Shown: positions 60,708 through 64,000 of the stretch, piece after piece | How the letters are laid out: every line of letters starts with the position of its first letter | Position numbering within the stretch: the stretch's first letter is position 1 | Assembly: GCF_047549485.1 (NCBI RefSeq) | Contig: NZ_CP180191.1 | Location: forward strand, 3,286,001 to 3,350,000 | DNA length: 64,000 nucleotides | Direction: 5' to 3' | Origin: Piscinibacterium candidicorallinum | GTDB taxonomy: Bacteria > Pseudomonadota > Gammaproteobacteria > Burkholderiales > Burkholderiaceae_C | Position numbers and translations under genes: made by a program | Notes under the pieces: generated by a model | Told to the model about the DNA's origin: nothing | Databases searched by the model: none | The model's input: only the letters and a program-made list of their open reading frames with translations

Positions 60708-61823
60708 TCAACCGCGGCGGTTGAAGTAGTGGTCGTAGGCCATGCGGTAGTTCACGAGCGTGTCGTTCTGCCAGCGGCCTGCGCGCTGCGCGAAGGTGCG
60801 CATCGAGTCAGCCACCTTCTTGAACAGCGGGTTCTCGGCGGACTTCTTCGCGAGAATCTTGTCCCAGGCGGCGAGCTGTGCGCGCAATACGGCATCCGGG
60901 GTCTTGAAGAACTGGATCTTGGCAGCGCGCAGCGCGTCGTAGTCCTTGGAGTAACGATCGATCGCCTTCCAGGACATCTCGGCCGAAGCAGCTGATGCAG
61001 CGGCGTCCAGGATCTTCTTCAGGTCGGCAGGCAGCGCGTCGTACTTCTGCCTGTTGAACACGATCTCGAACTGCTCGGAGGCCTGATGGAAGCTCTGCAG
61101 CATGCAGATCTTCGAGACGTCTGGGAAGCCGAGGATGCGGTCGCTCGATGCATTGTTGAACTCGGCAGCATCCAGCAGGCCGCGGTCCAATGCCGGGACG
61201 ATTTCCGCGCCGGGCAGCGCATTCACGGCAGCACCCAGTTCAGTGAAGATGTCGATCGACAGGCCCACGGTGCGGTACTTCAGGCCCTTGAAGTCGTTCA
61301 CGCTGGTGACCGGCTTCTTGAACCAGCCCAGGGGCTGCGTGGGCATCGGGCCGTAGACGAGGCTGCGCACGTTCACGTTCATGGCTTGGTGCACTTCGTT
61401 GAGCAGCTGCTCACCACCGCCGTATTGGTGCCAGGCGAGGACCATGTTGGGGTCCATGCCGAAGGCCGGGCCTGAACCCCAAAGGGCGATGGCCGAGTTC
61501 TTGCCGTACCAATAAGCCAACACGCCATGACCACCATCCAGGGTGCCCTTGCTCACGGCGTCCAGCATGTCGAAGGCGCGCACCACGGAGCCGGCGGGCA
61601 GCACTTCAATGCGCAGACGACCGCCAGACATGTCGTTCACCAGCTTGGCGTAGTCCTGCGCGTACTCGTGGAAGATGTCCTTGGCCGGCCAGGTGGACTG
61701 GAAGCGCAGGGTGATGGGGGTCTGCGCACGGGCGATCATCGGTGCGGCAAGTGCTGCGGTGGCAGCACCTGCACCAGCTGCGCCCTTGAGGAAGCGGCGG
61801 CGGCTTTGGGCTTCTTGCGTCAT
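60708..61823 (-). CDS. TRAP transporter periplasmic binding protein (DctP-type), Tat signal
   Basis: 371 residues. SRRRFLKGAAGAGAATAALA with a cut near MIARAQ is a twin-arginine signal. The mature part has ITLRFQSTWPAKDIFHEYAQ, GLKYRTVGLSIDIFTELGAA and DAAEFNNASSDRILGF, the pattern of the FcbT1/TakP-like binding proteins for mannitol, chloroaromatic or keto-acid ligands. The true substrate cannot be read from the sequence. The 272 bases upstream hold a small CTCAAG/CTTGAG hairpin (61981-61996) and an isolated CATGCGGAAA. Confidence 0.9.
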   Translation of the reverse strand: MTQEAQSRRRFLKGAAGAGAATAALAAPMIARAQTPITLRFQSTWPAKDIFHEYAQDYAKLVNDMSGGRLRIEVLPAGSVVRAFDMLDAVSKGTLDGGHGVLAYWYGKNSAIALWGSGPAFGMDPNMVLAWHQYGGGEQLLNEVHQAMNVNVRSLVYGPMPTQPLGWFKKPVTSVNDFKGLKYRTVGLSIDIFTELGAAVNALPGAEIVPALDRGLLDAAEFNNASSDRILGFPDVSKICMLQSFHQASEQFEIVFNRQKYDALPADLKKILDAAASAASAEMSWKAIDRYSKDYDALRAAKIQFFKTPDAVLRAQLAAWDKILAKKSAENPLFKKVADSMRTFAQRAGRWQNDTLVNYRMAYDHYFNRRG

Positions 61824-62023
61824 GTCGGGTGTCTCCTTGTTGATGCGTTGGGGTGTTCTGTCGGAGCCTCGCTGCGCACTGACCCTGCCGTGCGTGCGAG
61901 CCCCAATCGCTGGATTGAGACACTACGAAAACGCCGCGCAAGTCGCCATGCGGAAAACCCGTTGCTGCGATGCGGCATCACTCAAGACCGGCTTGAGCGA
62001 TTTTCAGCGCGGTCATGAAAAAA

Positions 62024-62046
62024 GAAGCGGGGCATTGCCCCGCTTC
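62024..62046 (-). terminator. Intrinsic terminator after the BASS-family transporter gene
   Basis: GAAGCGGGGC pairs with GCCCCGCTTC around ATT, followed on the minus strand by six Ts. It lies 50 bases past the transporter stop, before the TRAP operon on the same strand. Confidence 0.88.
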
Positions 62047-62095
62047 GTGATCTGCCGATACGGCGCACTGCGCCGCCCGGCTGTGCATGCGTCGA

Positions 62096-63010
62096 TCAGG
62101 CGGCTGCAGGCACTGCGCCGATCTTGGCTGCATCACGTGCCAGTGCTTCGCGTGTGGCGTTCTTGCGGTACCAGATCGTCACGGCGGAGGAGGTCAGCAC
62201 GATGAACAGGCTGTACAGCACCGGAATCAGGAGCACCTGCTGCTGTAACTGGTCCTTGAAGGTCAGGGTGACGATCAGCACCGCCAGCGGACCGTTCTGG
62301 ATGCCCGTCTCCAGCGAAATGGTGCGCGAGCGGTTGCTGTCCTGCTTGAGACCGCGCGCCAGCCAGTAGCCCAGCAACATACCGATGATGCCCAGACCGA
62401 TAGCGGCAAAGTACACGCTGGCCGGCGTGGTCAGCAGCAGCTGGTAGTTGCGCGGCACCCAGGAGCCGATCAGGAACAGGATCACGAACACGCCGAGCAT
62501 GCTGCCGATCAGCTCAATCGTGGCGCCCACATTCGGGTTGGCCTTGCGCAGGAACATGCCGAGGATCGTGGGGACCAGCAGCACGACGAGCACCTGGGCC
62601 ACGTTGGCCGCGGGAATGGCGAACTCGCCGGTGACGCCCGCCAGACCGGAATAGAACTTGATGAGCAGCGGCACAGCGACCACGGCCACCAGCGTGGACA
62701 CGCTGGTCATCATGATCGACAGGGCGAGTGCGCCCTTGCTGAAGTAGGTGAAGATGTTGGAGGTCGTCCCGCCGGGCATGCAGCCCATCAGGATCACACC
62801 CACCGCCAGTGCAGGCGGCAGGCCGAGCATCACGGCCAGCGCATAGCCCAGGAAGGGCATGATGCCGTACTGGCAGATCAGGCCGACGATCACGCCCTTG
62901 GGCTTGCGAAAGGCAATGAGAAAGTCGCGGAAGGTGAGCGATGCGCCCATGCCGAGCATGATGACCATCATCATCACGCCCAGCAGCTTGGTTTCAAGTT
63001 CAGTCAACAT
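62096..63010 (-). CDS. Bile acid:sodium symporter (BASS) family transporter
   Basis: 304 residues from ATG 63010 with about nine hydrophobic segments. MGCMPGGTTSNIFTYFSKGA near residues 74-93 and SLETGIQNGPLAVLIVTL in the second half are the BASS-family crossover motifs. Related proteins carry bile acids, pantoate or other organic anions with sodium; the substrate here is unknown. It follows the acyl-CoA ligase gene by 86 bases, which include a 9-bp hairpin (63043-63064). Confidence 0.87.
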   Translation of the reverse strand: MLTELETKLLGVMMMVIMLGMGASLTFRDFLIAFRKPKGVIVGLICQYGIMPFLGYALAVMLGLPPALAVGVILMGCMPGGTTSNIFTYFSKGALALSIMMTSVSTLVAVVAVPLLIKFYSGLAGVTGEFAIPAANVAQVLVVLLVPTILGMFLRKANPNVGATIELIGSMLGVFVILFLIGSWVPRNYQLLLTTPASVYFAAIGLGIIGMLLGYWLARGLKQDSNRSRTISLETGIQNGPLAVLIVTLTFKDQLQQQVLLIPVLYSLFIVLTSSAVTIWYRKNATREALARDAAKIGAVPAAA

Positions 63011-63096
63011 AGGTTCAAGACTCCCTGGTCTCGGATCGGGGTGCGGTGCGCCCTGGCGCACCGCAGTGGTTCAGTGGCGGGCAGGTGTCACCTGGA

Positions 63097-64000
63097 TTAC
63101 TTGGCGAATTCCTTCTTGACCTCGGCCTTCAGGTCCTTGCGCAGGATCTTGCCCACGGGGGTCTTCGGCAGCTCATCGCGGAAGACGATGGACTTGGGCA
63201 CCTTGTAATCCGTGAGGAACTTGCGGCAATGGGCGATCACATCGGCCTCATTGACCGTTGCGCCCTCGCCGCGCACCACATAGGCACGCACGGCCTCGCC
63301 GCTCTTGCTGTCCGGAATGCCAACGACGGCCGCTTCCATGACGGCATCCATCTTCGCAATCGCGTCCTCGACTTCATTCGGATACACGTTGAAGCCCGAG
63401 ACCAGCACCATGTCTTTCTTGCGGTCGACGATCTTGAAGTAGCCCTCGCCGTCCATCACTGCGATGTCGCCGGTGTAGAGCCAGCCGTCCTTGATGGTCT
63501 TGGCGGTCTCTTCAGGTTTGTTCCAGTAGCCCTGCATGACCTGCGGACCGCGGATGATCAGCTCGCCCGGTTCGCCCACTGCCACGGGTGCACCGTTGTC
63601 GTCCACCAGCCGCACTTCGGTGCCGGGGACAGGGATGCCGATGGAGTCCGGCTTGCTCTTGCCGAAGAGGGGGTTGAACGAAACCACCGGAGAGGACTCG
63701 GTCAAGCCGAAGCCTTCGGCGATGCGCGTTTTGGTCACCTTCTCCCAGCGCTCGGCCACCACATGCTGCAACGCCGTGCCACCTGCCAGCGCGGCCTTCA
63801 GGTGCTTGGGCGGGAAGGCCACGAACCACTCTTCATTGAGCAGCGCGTTGAACAGCGTGTTCACGCCGGAGATCCAGGTGACCGGATAGTTCTCGATGGC
63901 GCGCTGCAGGTTCTGCACAGGGCGCGGGCTCGGGATGAGGATGTTGCGCGCGCCGATGCTGTAGAAGCAGAGCAGGTTCACCGTGAACGCGAAGATGTGA
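63097..64000 (-). CDS. Acyl-CoA ligase (FadD-like), N-terminal part outside the window
   Basis: The C-terminal 300 residues of an AMP-forming acyl-CoA ligase; the frame is open to the right edge, where it reads HIFAFTVNLLCFYS. Motifs present: EGFGLTESSPVVSFNPL, WLYTGDIAVMDGEGYFKIVD, RKKDMVLVSGFNVYPNEVED and the catalytic lysine in PKTPVGKILRKDL. It is related to the ligase at 51.6-53.3 kb but clearly diverged. The AMP-binding P-loop lies beyond the window. Confidence 0.92.
   Translation of the reverse strand, partial: HIFAFTVNLLCFYSIGARNILIPSPRPVQNLQRAIENYPVTWISGVNTLFNALLNEEWFVAFPPKHLKAALAGGTALQHVVAERWEKVTKTRIAEGFGLTESSPVVSFNPLFGKSKPDSIGIPVPGTEVRLVDDNGAPVAVGEPGELIIRGPQVMQGYWNKPEETAKTIKDGWLYTGDIAVMDGEGYFKIVDRKKDMVLVSGFNVYPNEVEDAIAKMDAVMEAAVVGIPDSKSGEAVRAYVVRGEGATVNEADVIAHCRKFLTDYKVPKSIVFRDELPKTPVGKILRKDLKAEVKKEFAK

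Noticed and set aside
63043..63064. Hairpin between the acyl-CoA ligase and BASS genes as a terminator
   Set aside because: The 9-bp stem is clear but no T run follows on the minus strand, so terminator function is not supported.

Overview
The window is GC-rich, densely coded chromosomal DNA of a betaproteobacterium of the order Burkholderiales, most likely Comamonadaceae or a close relative. This rests on gene order: a tkt-gap-pgk-pyk-fba-purC block, an mlaFEDACB block running through an ABC-2 exporter, BolA and murA into a long his operon, and hinT-tatABC after hisE. I see no rRNA, tRNA, CRISPR array, transposase or phage gene.

Layout. 0-8.7 kb (minus strand): glycolysis/gluconeogenesis and pentose-phosphate genes, ending in purC, which is cut by the left edge. 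9.0-12.7 kb: a DUF350 membrane protein, RsmE, a YidB-like protein, an exported intradiol-dioxygenase-like protein and an M14 zinc carboxypeptidase. 12.9-17.0 kb: the Mla phospholipid transport system. 17.1-20.4 kb: an ABC-2 exporter, BolA/IbaG and MurA. 20.5-30.8 kb: hisGDCBHAFIE. Here HisD carries a C-terminal GNAT acetyltransferase domain, and a flavoprotein and a frameshifted Mrr-like nuclease sit between hisD and hisC. 30.8-33.9 kb: two DUF4870-like membrane proteins, a HIT protein and TatABC. 33.9-49.3 kb: an accessory block with a wax ester synthase/DGAT, two alpha/beta hydrolases, a 3-hydroxybutyrate oligomer hydrolase, a complete phosphite uptake and oxidation cluster (ptxABCD with divergent ptxE), a second LysR regulator, a ferritin-like/4Fe-4S/double-CDGSH protein, a DUF3052 protein and a TRIC-type channel. 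49.5-54.6 kb: a membrane-anchored HtrA protease, Nif3, an acyl-CoA ligase, a DUF2314 lipoprotein, a cold-shock protein and IF-1. 54.8-64 kb (minus strand): an S9 peptidase, a TRAP transporter whose large permease has a long internal repeat insert, a bile-acid:sodium symporter family protein and a second acyl-CoA ligase cut by the right edge.

How the parts work together. The phosphite cluster encodes an ABC importer (PtxABC), an NAD-dependent phosphite dehydrogenase (PtxD) and a LysR regulator (PtxE), so phosphite could serve as a phosphorus source. Mla, MurA, BolA and the exporter concern the cell envelope. The wax ester/DGAT, hydrolase and hydroxybutyrate-oligomer genes point to carbon storage compounds.

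Non-coding structure. One dispersed intergenic repeat family has six copies here, including copies before hisG and before hisF and an inverted pair between two convergent genes. A second motif, GCATC-N5-TGCGGAAA, occurs three times in AT-rich intergenic islands. Downstream of the TRAP operon, two 70-bp hairpin-rich repeats lie between a duplicated copy of the 3' end of the permease gene and the gene itself.
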